Below the pieces are notes generated by a model. The model was given only the letters and a program-made list of their open reading frames with translations. It had not been told where the DNA came from and ran no database searches. A stretch of 64,000 nucleotides of DNA, from contig CM041553.1 of the NCBI GenBank assembly GCA_023238725.1, forward strand, positions 9,013,001 to 9,077,000, read 5' to 3'. A program made the translations under genes and the position numbers. Positions 12,968-25,369 of the stretch are shown here, one piece after another; position 1 is the stretch's first letter; every line of letters begins with the position of its first letter. This DNA comes from Scortum barcoo. Taxonomy: Eukaryota > Chordata > Actinopteri > Centrarchiformes > Terapontidae.

Positions 12968-15900
12968 TATCTGTTCTTGTTTTTGTCTCCGCGGGTGTCA
13001 GGCGGTGAAAAGTAACTCTAATCTGTAACTGTACGATTATACAGATTTTCCATAAGAAAATATCCATTCAGTGAGTGTGTGTTTATGTCTGTGAGGGAAA
13101 ATGGACGTCTGCCCACTGTGACAGTCATCAGTCATCCAAAAGGAGAAACTGTATGGGAAAAATGTAATCTGTCAGAGGAAGAATGTTATTTATAATTTCT
13201 TATTTAAAGTTATTTAAGACCAACAAGTAATTGTGAAAGGTTTTAAGAATGACCTCAGTTTACCTTCTAGTTCTGAGATGCGTGTGTGTGTAACCCTTGA
13301 TTAAAATAGCTGAGCTCAAGCGCTTTCCTGACTTCCTCTCCACAGTGGCACAGTGTTGTGTGTATGCAGGCACACAAAATGCCGATGCTTGCTAATTAAA
13401 CAGTCGTTAATTAACAGGATGTAACTGAAAACTTTCTTCTTTACTCTTTCCATAAAAGATTATGTCCTGACCTGAACTCTAAAAAACACTGCAAGTCCAA
13501 AGAACTATATCAGCGTAATATCCATTATCTCATTTGTGCTGTGCGTGTCTTTATCACTCAGATCAATATCATGGTTATGCTGTAACACTCTCAAATGTTA
13601 TAAGATCAGATCATATCGACCGCACAGCTCTGGGTAGAGCAAATAATTCTCATGGGCTTTACTTCGCACTAACACTGTCAAAGAAGAACTTAATACTAAA
13701 ACTCCACATTTCCCTTTTTTTTACTCCAACTTTGATGTCATTTCAAGAACAGAGAAAATGAAGACAATGGCGACACTTTATAATCCTAACACATACATAA
13801 AGGCCTCTTTATTTATTCACACTTTATCTCCTTGTAGATCACCAATTGTCACTAATTATACACAGATGCAGCAACATGAGGATCTGCAGGACATCAACGG
13901 TGCTGGATGAACAAAGCAGCCTTGTTGTTAGCTCCATTTCAGCATGTTTCTTGTTTTAGAAGTGGAGCATCGCTTGAACGCAGCAAAACAAATCAGCCCT
14001 GACTGAACTGATAGTAATGTTTAGGAGGCGTAGCCACTAAACTATAAGCACACATATCAGGAACACGGCTGGAAAGTTTTGCAGAATGTCTTACCTCAGC
14101 ATTGCTGATGTGCAAGGATTGTAAAACAGTCCATGAGGCAGAAAACCACTCAGTGTAGGGGTCTGAAGCTGGTGCATGTGTGAGAGTGTGAGGACGTGTT
14201 ATTTTTGTTTGAGGTGATTGTTCATCCTTAACAGTACCGTGCAGCTTTGTTGTGACTTCATTCACACGAGAAAGAATGAAATAAAGCTGAGGTAGATTAA
14301 GTCATTGAAAATGTATTTATAGGAAGCTGCATCAGCAGAGCTTTTAGGGTTTTTATATGTGGCTGTTTGTTTTTTACAGAGACAGAGAAAAGTATTTTAA
14401 ATCATTTGTTTGTCAAAGGTAAGGTCGCAGTCCTGCTATGGGTCGTGGGAGAGTCTGAATGGATTCCAAAGGGGTCACTAGTCAATTGAAATATTAAATC
14501 GGCGACTTCAGCGCAGTCTCACAAATTGAGCGTTACTTCTATTACTATTCTTTTTTTTTGCTCCTCGGAATAAAAGCAGAAGTCACACAGTATTTGAAAG
14601 TGCCTCTTGTTGTATCACAGAAATTTTTCTGAAAGTTTCTGTATCACATAATAAATGTGGAATCAAACTTTGTAATACTGACAGATGACCAAATGTCAGT
14701 GCCCAGAACTGCACTGGCACTCGCAAACAGGATCTTTCCATATGGAAATGTTGGAGGGTGAATGGATCATAATCACACAGTTGCAGTTGCTGTTTACATC
14801 CTGAAACTCAGTTGGGCACAGAGACACACAAACACAAGCTTTGGAAAAGAGCTTTTGCTGCTTTTTCGCCAGCTCTGGTGAAATGTTATTTCATGTTTTT
14901 TTATTTTCCACCCCTCCAGGAGGACAGTTGAAAATACATTTTGACATTTAAAGAGATCAATTTTTTCTGCTGCCCCTCACTCAGTTGCTACATCCTCTTT
15001 TCGTCCCACTCTCATATCCTCTCTCTCTGTTTTTTCTCACTTTTTTCTTTTGTCATCACCTCTGGTTGGTGTTGGTGAGTAAAACGTGATGTACTGTACA
15101 TGTTGTACAAAACTCTCTATCTTCAGCATAATTCTGAGCGCCTCCTTCTCTCTTCTGCTTTTATACTGCGTATTTTTAACCAGAGGTGCTGTTGGTGTGG
15201 TTTCCTTCTGACGCCACACACACGAGTCACATACTTTCAGGAGGCAAGGTATACAGGCATACACATAGACACGGTTGCAATTGAGATTATGTAAGATTGC
15301 TTGCCTTCAATCTGCCGTGGCTTCAAAAGACTTAGAAGTAACACATTTCTGCAGAGCTGGAGAAAGCGCAGGGTAGTGAAAGTGAGTGTGCACTATGTGT
15401 GATGGCCTATTATGTGATTTGGGTTTCAAATGAGGATCACAGGATGTACCGACTGTGTTTTGTGTTTATGGTGCCCAGCAACGAGCAGCAGTAGCAGCAG
15501 CGGCTTTGCAGCCAGATGGAGCTGGCCGTGTTTTAATGTCAACCACTGCTGGATGCTACTATCAACAGGGCTGTTATTATGTGTTATCCCCACCCACGGC
15601 CACCCCGCCGTTAACTCTGTTAGACAAGTATAATCGGAGCAAAGTTCTCTTGAGAGAATCTAAATTAATTTACAAAACACATCAAACTCAGACAGACATG
15701 TGTTTTCTGTGTTATTGTATGGTATCTGCTGGAGTTATTCTGTGGTGTGGCTCTGGCAGAGGAAGTGACCCCACTCTTCAGTCTCAGAAGACCTTATTCT
15801 GAACATTTGTGCCAGGATAGTAAAAGCGATTATTTTATTCCATAACTGGTAAGTGATAATGATGAATGTTTAGATTTATTGTAGGATTAAAATGTCCATA

Positions 15901-16589
15901 CAGTGTATAGCAGCTAACATTATTTGCAGATGACTGCATTATAGAGTTACTGATTTATTCTTCAATTTGTTGAATATCCTTCCACAAACCCAATGCTAAA
16001 TATTCTCACAGCCCACTTTGCCACTTGTTTTACTGTTTGAACTATTGCGACACAACTTGCAAGAGCTGCTTCTAGCCATGAAAAGGGTGTGAAAATGTGC
16101 ACAGCTGAGAACAGAAAGTGCAGATGTTGCTCAGTGTCAGTGCACTCTATGCATGCTCAAGCTCTAATACAAACACATGTTTATTTGAGCCATCATAACA
16201 GCGTTCTGTATTATTCCACCTTCAGGTTTACAAAATAGAAGATACAGAATTCAACAGTTAAACAAAAATGTCTCTTAGGGATTTGATTCTCAACATTTTA
16301 AAATATATTTTAAAATAAAGCATTGTTTAATCAAGACCTTTTTGTCAAAGGTGAGTGCTAATGGACATGAGCAGAAACTGATTTTTTTTTCCCACTTGAA
16401 ATGAGCAAAAAAAAAGCTATAAACACAACAGTGGCATGTGATCACCTAAAAAAGCTGCAATGGTGAAAAGTGTTCAAAAACATTCACTTATTGACACCTC
16501 CTGTAGACAAAGACCAACTTTGCATTTTGCATTTTGTACTAGTTGAAGACAGGTAATAGAAGACTGAGAGATTCACGTGAAGAGGGAAT

Positions 16590-17660
16590 TACGGTACTCT
16601 AGGTGTTCACTAAAAGTTCTATGTATTTCATTGATAGTATGGATTTAAGTTTTCCAATGTTTCTTAGCTGAAAGAAGCAGGACTGAGTGAGTCTAGTGAT
16701 GTGAGAATCAAAAGTCAGGTGTTGGTCAAATAGGATGCCGAGATCTTTAGAGGCAGGCTTGATATGGTTAGCTAGGGCCAATATATTGACTGACTTCTTC
16801 TTCTATCTGGGTTTTCAGTATTGAGAGGGAGGAAATTTTGAGACATCCAAGTTGAGACAGACATTAGGCAGTTCTGCAAAGCCTTTAGGATGTTGAGGTT
16901 ATTGGGTTTAACAGAGAGGTACAGCTGAGTGTCATCGGCGTAACAATGGTATGAACAGGACATATAGTTATTAATGTGAACAGTGAAGTGCCTATTGGAC
17001 AAGTAAGAGGAAAACCATTTGAGAGCATTGCCAGTGATTCCAGTTTTGTAGTCTGTCGATGAGAATATCATGTTTAATGGTGTCAAAGACAGCAGATAAA
17101 TCCAGTAGGACTAGGCTGGAGTGTTCACCTTTATCAGCACGCATAAAAATGTCATTTGTGACTTTTATGTTGGAAAATGTGGGAACCAATCTGGACATGT
17201 CAGAGAAAAGAGCTGAAAATCTAGCTGCCGAGTTCTCATTAAAGATGCGAGACTGCCACCACTGATTGAAAAACTGTGTCAGAAATAAGGTCATACATAA
17301 GCAGGGAGTTCAGAGTGAGGTTGAAACTAAAAACTAGGTCAAGGGTATGCTTCCGCTTATGCGTGGGGCCAGAAACATGTTGCACTAAGTTAAAAGATTT
17401 AGCTGTCTTTGAAAACTCTGAAGCTAAGGAATTTGAGGGATCTTCTATATGAAAGTTAAAGTCACCTACAATAATGATCTTATCAAATTTGAGCACAACA
17501 GATAAAGGCAGAGAGGAAACTCATTCAGAAAATAAGTACAACATTTTGGAGGACAGTAGATGACAATGCAACACACTGGAATTATACACTCAATTTTAAA
17601 GGCTAGTAATTCAAAACTATTGAAAGATCCAATAGTAAGCTGTGTCATATGCCAAGGCTG
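16590..17660 (-). mobile_element. Decayed L2/CR1-clade LINE relic (endonuclease and reverse transcriptase pieces)
   Basis: Read on the minus strand, 17648-17239 gives an apurinic endonuclease fragment (IIIVGDFNFHIED, then KRKHTLDLVFS). Then 17294-16599 gives reverse transcriptase pieces (LVLLDLSAVFDTIKHDIL, HCYADDTQLYLS) and the downstream block KDLGILFDQHLTFDSHITRL. Frame breaks separate them. The distance between endonuclease and the RT LDLSAVFDT motif is far too short, so a large internal part is deleted, and both ends are truncated. YADD is the RT catalytic motif. Motifs fit the L2/CR1/Rex1 group, but I cannot name the family. The copy is dead. Confidence 0.8.
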
Positions 17661-20084
17661 GACAGCTTAGCACCTTCATATAGAATTAATCCAGATCAGA
17701 GACAAAAGAAAAATAATCATTTAAATAAATGCTATGCTGCCTGTATTTTCTTCCTCTTCTGCCCAGAGCACACAGAGGTCAAACTCTTCCTCATTCTGTG
17801 CATGACAGTATTGGGTTGATTTATGTGAAACGATTTGGTACGATCAACTAACTGGGGCAAATTGTTGTGGCTTCCTGTTGCACCATTTGGAAACATTTCA
17901 CTGACACAATGTGAGATCCAATTGAAGGGAGCGTGTGATATTACACATTCTGGCAGTCAGCTTGGCTCTGTGGCCAACACAATACAGGAACTCCACTCCC
18001 TATCACCCCATCAGCTTGCCTTCCTATGTCCTCAAGAAACAAACCACTGCCCCGCCACAGCTTATCCAAGTTCGCCAGGTGGAAACCATGGCAACAGACT
18101 TGACAGGCGCCCTTCTTCCTGAGGAAGCTCTCACCTCATTGGTTCCTTCCTGAATGATCTGGTTTTCTCATGTTATTACTGCAGAGACATCACGCTGGTC
18201 TTTATCCAAAAACAGGGACAGTTTTTAATTATTACTAGAATATATGGCAGAAAGGAACTTTTCTTTACTCTCCTTGTGTGTTGATACTGCCACAAGACTG
18301 ATAGCTTGTTTTTCTCTTTCCTCACCTCTTAAGGCTAACATAAGCAACTTGTGGTCCAAAGTAAATGTAACACTGTTGTGTGTTCCTACTGTAATATAAA
18401 CGAATGTGGTGCCTCTTAAATTGTGACAAACTGTCTGTGCGAGTCTGTGCGTACATCTTTTTTTCTGGGGTGTCATCTGGGCTCTATGAACCTCGCTGTT
18501 TATATCAGACTCCATTAGGGACCATATGTCCATGTCTAGTTCACATGTAAACAAAGGCATACACAAAGAGAGTGAGGGATCAGAATTAATGAATGAGTTT
18601 CCTCTCTGTTACTGATACATTTTTCCCCTCTGTTCCAGCTAAATGGCTCTTTATCCCTCTAAATTTATGCAGATTTCTGTCCTCTGATATGCAGTGCATT
18701 TATTTTGTCTTCCATCATCGTCCCCACCCCCCTCAGTCTGTCTGTGAAGTGAGGGGGTGGAGTGAGGTGACAGAGGGCAGATGTTTCCTCTCCAGCTTTG
18801 AAGATGATCGTAAAGACCGAGGGGGGAATAGTTGAAAGGGCAAAGTCTGTATCTCTGCTGAGGTTAGGGCGTTTTTACGAGGGAGGCCGCAGTCCGAGGC
18901 TGCAGATACAGGCTCCTTGCTGGCAGCGGCTTTGGAAATGGTAGCTTTCTTCTCAACCTTCTGCTTCAGCAGCACAGCCATCCGTGTGCAATTTTGCAAC
19001 GTGTTTATCTGATCAAACTAAACTTTGTTTGTTCAGGAAGAGTTTATAGTCCATTTGCACAGAGGGCTGCAATGATCAGCCAAGAGGTTTAGCTTCTTTT
19101 TAAAACTTATGATGACATGTAGTTATTTGGAAAACAATAGCTTGACTGTTCAAAGCATCTGTCCTTCCAGTTGTTGAGGGTGTGAAGGCTCATATTGCTC
19201 TTCTTTGGCCTGAAGGCAATGTGTGTGTGAGTGTGTATGTGTATGCTTTAAAGCTACATATTGCCACCATGTGGTAAGAGAAATGGCTTGTGAAGTAATG
19301 CTCAGATTTGAGACCAGTCTAACAATCTTTCAGATGTAAAGGAATTCATGTGGCAAAATGACAACAAATTTGTAAACATTAAGGGATTGTATAAAAATTA
19401 CTTCACACCTTAATAGTGTCAAAGAAGAATAGCCAATAATGTGAAAATTCAAAATGACATGCTGTTTGGAAGGATGCGTTCAATCACTAATAACTAAAAA
19501 TATCATCACCAATATATCAATATGAAAAGTGTTTTCTGTGTTTCCGACATTGTTGACATCTGTAGACTGGTCTTGAGGAGTACGACTGCATATACCACCT
19601 TGGGTGATGTCACTTGAGTCACCATCAGTTGGGGCTGAAGAGTGAAAGGCTTAAATTGAAAAAAAGCTTTGGGGTGTGGATTCAGTAAGACATTAGCCAC
19701 TACTATCACAACACACCCGAATCTCCCGCCAAACTGTCGGCAGTCAAGTTGCATTGTGGGGAATGTAGGCACCAGGATTTGACAAGGAAGTACAATAAGT
19801 GAATTAAACAGATGATGAATCATTTCGGACAGATGTTTTTGGTACAATTATTTTTATGTAATTATTTGTGTAACTACTAACTATACGACAAGAGAAGGAT
19901 GAAATAAAATATGAATCTGGAGTAAAATAAAAGACCCTTACCGTGCACTTTTTGCATGCCACTTTTCTTACCCCCTTCCCTCCTAACAATTTTCAAACAG
20001 TCTCTAATTTGGGTAGACTTTGACAACAATGTGCTAAAACATTTTCAAGAAAACATAATTTTTCTTTGAAATTAATTAAACTTT
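17661..20084. other. Intergenic region downstream of the Ig-domain gene
   Basis: No supported gene. An open minus-strand frame at 18733-18999 has somewhat coding-like codon use but no recognised family or splice partners (see findings). Short CA/GT stretches occur near 19225. Confidence 0.4.
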
Positions 20085-20100
20085 TTGTTTAAATTTGGTC

Positions 20101-20106
20101 TTTATT
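20101..20106 (-). terminator. Possible polyadenylation signal AATAAA of the Ig-domain gene
   Basis: TTTATT on the plus strand reads AATAAA for the minus-strand gene, about 475 bases after its stop codon. It is the nearest canonical hexamer I found downstream; an ATTAAA variant lies a little earlier, near 20136. Cleavage would be expected just left of it. Confidence 0.4.
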
Positions 20107-20576
20107 GTTTTTATATTTGACGGCATAATGAAGTCTTTAATTTCAGATCAGCTTCATGTTTGTTTTGTAGCCCTCCTTTCAATTCCAAAAGCTCAGCAGT
20201 GTAGGGTTAGCAGATGACGTGAGGGGAGGAAGGCAGAGTGCAGAGACATTCCAGCTCAAGAAACTCCCACACAGACAGTGTAGGATGTCGGTCCACAAGT
20301 AGTTCCAGAGAAAAGCTTTTCAAAGGCAGATAAGAACAACAATGGCAGCAGTTTGGTTTTCTATAAAAGTACAAAATTAACCCCATATGCAAATAAAACC
20401 AAAAGTTTAAACAGCATTGAAATCTTTCACTTCAATAATCAAAATATATGAATCTATTAAATATCATTTTCCCTGTTTTCTAGTTTTAACTATTTGAGTC
20501 TTGATGGCTATAGTCCAGGCTTGGAGAAGTTGTAAGGGTTGCATTTTGCAATCAGACACAGGGTGACCACAGTGGA

Positions 20577-23326
20577 TTAAGCTGTAAAATAAGCAAATAA
20601 GGGACATAAACAAGGTTAGAGAGTAAAAGAAAGAGAAGAAGGAGAAAGTCAGATTGGTTATTTTGATGGGCTTTGAATTACCTCAACCCAAACACCTGCT
20701 CACCTTTTATAATGACTTTGACCAGAGCCTCACTGGAGCTGATGTGGTTGGTGGCCACGCATTTGTACGTTCCGCTATCACCCAGTCTAACATGGGCCAT
20801 GAGCAGCTTTCCATCCTTGGTGACCTCTGCTCCTGCAGGCATGCTCGCCCTGCCAACCCGGCTCCACTCAAACCGGATGGGGTGAGAGCCGTGGGCGAGG
20901 CACTGCACGCGCAGGGCGTCTCCGGGCTGGAGCCTCACCTGCTCAGGCAGGCAGGTGGCATATGGAGGACCTGCATGAAAGGGAAGGCGTCATCATGAGC
21001 AGTGAGGCAGAATCTGCGTGTGGACTGTCTGTGTTCATTATGTGCGTTGTCGACTCACTCTCCACCTCCATCTGCGTGTACGCCTCGCTGTATCCGTGTA
21101 TGTTGGTTGCATTGCAGATGTACTGTCCTGAATCTTGGCGCCCCACGCTGGTCAGTGTCAGAACTCCACCAACCACTGTGTGTTTCCATGGCAGCGGCGC
21201 TCGTAGCTTGGACCAGGTGATGACAGGAGCCGGGGAACCTGGAAGAGAGAAAAGGAAGAGGGCACCAGGTAAGAACTGAGAAGTGAGAGCAGAAGTGAGA
21301 GGTCTGTACACACACAAGCACACACTCATCTTACCGCTGGATTGACACTCAATTGACACTGTCTGGCCCTCCACCACCATCATTTCTGTGGCGCTCACTG
21401 AGGCCACTGGTGCTCCCATCCCACCTTCAACAATGATCTCAACTTTGACCTCTGTCACCCCCTCATTGTTTTCACCCTGGCAAATATAAACTCCTGAGTC
21501 CTCAGGATGCACTGCAGGCCACTGAGGAAAGAGATGCCAGATGTTATGTCCATGTCCTTATGTTTGTTTGTTGAATTAAACACGCTGCTCAAGCTAATAT
21601 TTCACCTGTATGGTATTAGCGTCGTTTGTCTCCATGGTAACCAGCTGCAGGGTGGAGCCTTGGCGTTTCCAGGTAAGCGTGGGGCGTGGCCTGCCTGTGG
21701 CGCGACACTCCACAGACACAGGGTCACCCATCCTGACCCGCAGGGGCCCTGGTGGTGTCAGCTGCACTTTAGGAGCAACTGAAAGAGAGGACACATTAAA
21801 CATCCAATTACTTGATTTTATTGGCTACCGGTGGGTACACAGAACACAAAACTGACATATTTTGAGTTGTTAGCAAACAGTTGCTCACGAACATATGCAG
21901 CAGTTTCTGAGCTCCGATGAAAGGCAGAGCTAACAGAGAGCGCTCTATTTTGGTCTCTCTCAACCAAATATGTTCACCAGCTGGTCGCTAACTCTGCCAC
22001 TTGGCACTGAACAGGTAGTGTACAGTGGGTTTTTTCACTGAAAACAGTGCTATAAAGAGGGTGCGAGTGAAGGATTTCACCATTTGGTTCATCACTACAA
22101 GCAAGGCTTCTCACATTGTTTTCCCCTTGTGACACTGATACATTTCTATCATAAAAACATTGAGTATAACTGACGAAAAAAAAAATAGTGGCCTGATTAT
22201 ATTGTTTTTAATAAAAGCAAGCCCAGATAAAATATTGTTTTCAAGTTTTCAAGTGAATTGTGAAGCTCACATTTGACGTTGAGCACAGCGGTGGCAGTGC
22301 CTTGGCCTGCAGAGTTGCTTCCTACACAGCGGTACTGGCCCTGGTTTCCAGGTCTGGCGTTGGCGACCGTCAGCACAGAGCCACTGGGACCAAACTTAAC
22401 ATTGTCTGGAAGAATTAAGCAGAATTCAGTGGAACGACACTGATGGTCCTATTGTATAAACAACACTTATGACTCCTCCTATCTTATGACTCCTGACCTT
22501 GGAAAGCTTGGTTATTGGCTCTCTTCCACTCCAGTTGGACAGGCTGTGCACCGCTCCTCACTTGGCACCTAAAGCTGACAGACTCCCCCTGGCGCACCGT
22601 GGCAGTCCGGGGCAACACCGAGACCACAGGAACCTGACCGGCCACTGCAAAGACACAGAGAGACCTGGTAACACCACACACACAGACACAGAGCACACAC
22701 ATGTACAGTGCAAGTCTGTGAACCTTTAGACAGGACTGGGTAAAATACAGTGTAAACGAACACTAGCCCCAAAGCAAACAACCTGAGCAAATACACCGAT
22801 TAGACAGAAGCTTTTTGCTTTTGATGACAAAGCAAAAATGAAAAAAAAAAACAAAAAAAACTGCACAACAATGTTATTAAATTCTCTCAAAGAAATGTCA
22901 AAGTCATTGTGTCAGTTATACAAATATTTTCACTTTGCTAAAAACTTGGTTTAACTAAATTATATAAAATTATAGATGGTTTTGGTTTGATTTGCTCAGA
23001 TTTAAAGATTTCTATCCCCCAGCAAAAAATTGCATTGAAAAGTAAATTAACCTCAATGTGTCTTCCCAGAAATGTACCCATGACTCTGGATAAGCCACAG
23101 ACCAACAGATACAGTCCAACAAATAAACAACTATGCCTTGGTTAGAAAGTAGCTCCAATAAAAACCGTTGACAGTGAGGTCTGTGGATTATCCCAAGTAG
23201 GTCAGACACACATATATATCCATTAGATATGTGTTAAATCAGAGGTGTCTCTCTTCAGAGTAAATCAGATTAATTACCTGAACATAAAAGAGAACACAGG
23301 ATCAGAACTCCAGGTGTGAGATCCAT
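20577..23326 (-). CDS. Secreted four-Ig-domain protein, perlecan-like
   Basis: Eight exons join in phase to 380 residues: 23326-23278, 22644-22498, 22405-22271, 21778-21606, 21521-21335, 21238-21059, 20970-20704, 20581-20577. Residues 1-17 are a signal peptide (MDLTPGVLILCSLLCSG) with a good start context (CATCATGG). Four Ig domains follow at about 17-110, 111-200, 200-290 and 291-379; each keeps both core cysteines and the tryptophan (for example FRC/LEW/YRC and VQC/FEW/YKC). The protein ends VKVIIKA with the stop codon in a tiny last coding exon. There is no transmembrane segment or GPI signal, so it should be secreted. The domains look most like perlecan (HSPG2) Ig repeats, but no laminin-G, EGF or LDLR part is present. 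Intron phases are 1 except one phase 0 inside Ig2. Its function is unknown; a role in extracellular matrix or cell-surface binding is inferred only. Confidence 0.75.
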
Positions 23327-24869
23327 GATGAGCAGAGAACAGTCCCACTTTCTCCCCTGGGTACAATCTATCTCTCACTGTGTCTCTTTTTCAACCTTTA
23401 ACCCCCAACTTACCATTCACCCCTCCCCTATTCAAACATTATACTTGTGACGTATGAGACATTTCACTGGAATCTTGTTATTTATTTTCTTTTTTGCGTA
23501 TAATTGTTTGATTTCAAAATCCAAACAGGTTTGGTGAGCCTTAATGATAACCAGCGATATTTCTATTGAAATGCAGTTAACTAATGCTGACCAATAAAAA
23601 AACACTGATGTTACATGGACACAGCTTGTAGGACCTATATCACTACATCACATGGGGACGTTGAGTTCATTACTTTAGTCCTCAGAATGATCTCATTCCA
23701 CTCAGACACACGTGTGTGCATTGTATTGACCGGTGAGCAGACGGTGATGAAACAGATTTCAAAGGCCTCTCGAAGTACAACTGTCCTTGATGTTTTCCTG
23801 TTCTTGTTACTGAATTTGTAATAGTCATGAGTCTCCAATCAGAAATGACTGAAGAGGGCATGATCACTACAACTGCTCATCTTACGCTAGTCTGCTTCGA
23901 CATGCTGGCTATTCTGTACCTTCTGTGTGAACTAAAGAGTCCTCAGTCCTCACATTCATTGCAGGGAAGGACAAGGACATTTAACAGGATATATAACAAC
24001 TGACTTTAATGTTTGCAGAATAACAAAATGCAATAAAAAGTTCATCTTAACAGGTAGGGCCAGTAATGAAATTTGTTAATACAACACATTTATGGATAAT
24101 GAAACATTACAGGTTTACATAAAGCAGTTATTATGACTTTTTTAAGGAGTGTAGCTTAACTAATGATACAGCCTTCTCACACTCAGGATATTATGTTATT
24201 ATTAATACACTATCATCCTATGTTCATTGCGGTCATAATCACAATTATTAATCCCATCTGCAATAATGTTTTTTTTCTTTTTTTTGCATTTTTGGCCAAT
24301 TGAGGGGCATTTTATCAAACTAACAAGCTATTACATTGTGTGGCAATCACTACATTATCAGATACAATTGTCCACTCCAGCTCCTCCTGCTGATTAATGA
24401 CCAAGACTGTTAAACAAAGACTGTTCTCTGTTTATCAGGAATCAGGATTTGCTGACATTCACCACTGAAGATCGACAAGAAAAATAACGGTGTGAAAACA
24501 AAGAAAGGCAGCAGAAACAAGAGTCTGTGTAGGGAAAAATCCTCTGTAAGCCTGGTTTGGCAGGAAAAACACTTTAAATATCCTCAAGCCAAATGGTGCA
24601 GTGGCACTGCTGAACACTAGAGGGCACAGATGAGTAAAAACACACGGTCCTGTCCTCACTGTGTGAGCTGAAATTGAACACAACTATTAAGTTATGTACA
24701 TGGGTACAACATTGAACCTGATCTTCTGGGTTAAAACCTCTTTGGTTTGGTTGTTTTAAAAGCATTTTAAGAAACATAGTTACCTGTTAAAGCAATAGTG
24801 TATTTACAATCACATAAACAGAAACCAACTCAAACCCAGTTCTTGTTCGAAGCAACACCACAGGATGCA
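23327..24869. other. Gap between the Ig-domain gene and the pbx 3' end
   Basis: It holds the presumed promoter of the Ig-domain gene. A CRE-like TGACGTA lies near 23451 and a minus-strand TATAATG near 23445, but the start site cannot be fixed. Otherwise AT-rich, with no gene or known repeat that I can support. Confidence 0.4.
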
Positions 24870-24892
24870 AACATTTAATAAATGACACTGTG

Positions 24893-24898
24893 TTTATT
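24893..24898 (-). terminator. Polyadenylation signal AATAAA, pbx
   Basis: TTTATT on the plus strand gives AATAAA for the minus-strand pbx gene, about 470 bases past its stop codon. A GT-rich stretch follows in the transcript direction (near 24855), as expected downstream of a cleavage site. The implied 3'UTR is about 500 bases. Confidence 0.5.
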
Positions 24899-25369
24899 CA
24901 TTTTTGGTCATTTCTGCCTTTTAGATTATAAAACCTTTTTCTTAAAAAAGAAATAATAAAATCATAGTTCAACATCTAAAAATCACTGCATGCTTTCTTT
25001 TTGTCCTTTTATGTCCTTTTTTTTTTCTTACTTTACTTCTCTAAAACAAAACCATGTATCCACCTCTGGGTCATGACCCCACACCTTCGTGGGTGAAGAA
25101 GTCCATAAACGGTTATTTTTATCAATTATTAATATTTTTAAAAAAGAAAAATTGTGGTGTGTGATCGTAAAAAGAAACAAACACATGGAGATGTCAACAT
25201 ATTTGTTGAGTGGGGGTCTAAAAAAAAGGATCAGCATCACAAAGAAAGAGGGGAAAAAATTGCAGAAAAAGCCGAAGAGTCTGTTTGCGGCTGGGCTGGA
25301 GGTCAGCCTACAGTCTGGGTTGTATTAGTCTGAGGAGCAGGATGGGAAGTGGGGAGGGAAGGTGGAGCA

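Larger units (their letters stand above)
10299..16589. other. Intergenic region upstream of adgre5
   Basis: This should hold the adgre5 promoter just to the right of 10298. A weak TATA-like minus-strand TTTATAG lies near 10350, but I cannot fix a start site. A CT-rich microsatellite runs at about 10605-10638 and a GT repeat at 12941-12967. No open frame here has splice signals or family motifs that would support a gene. Confidence 0.45.
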
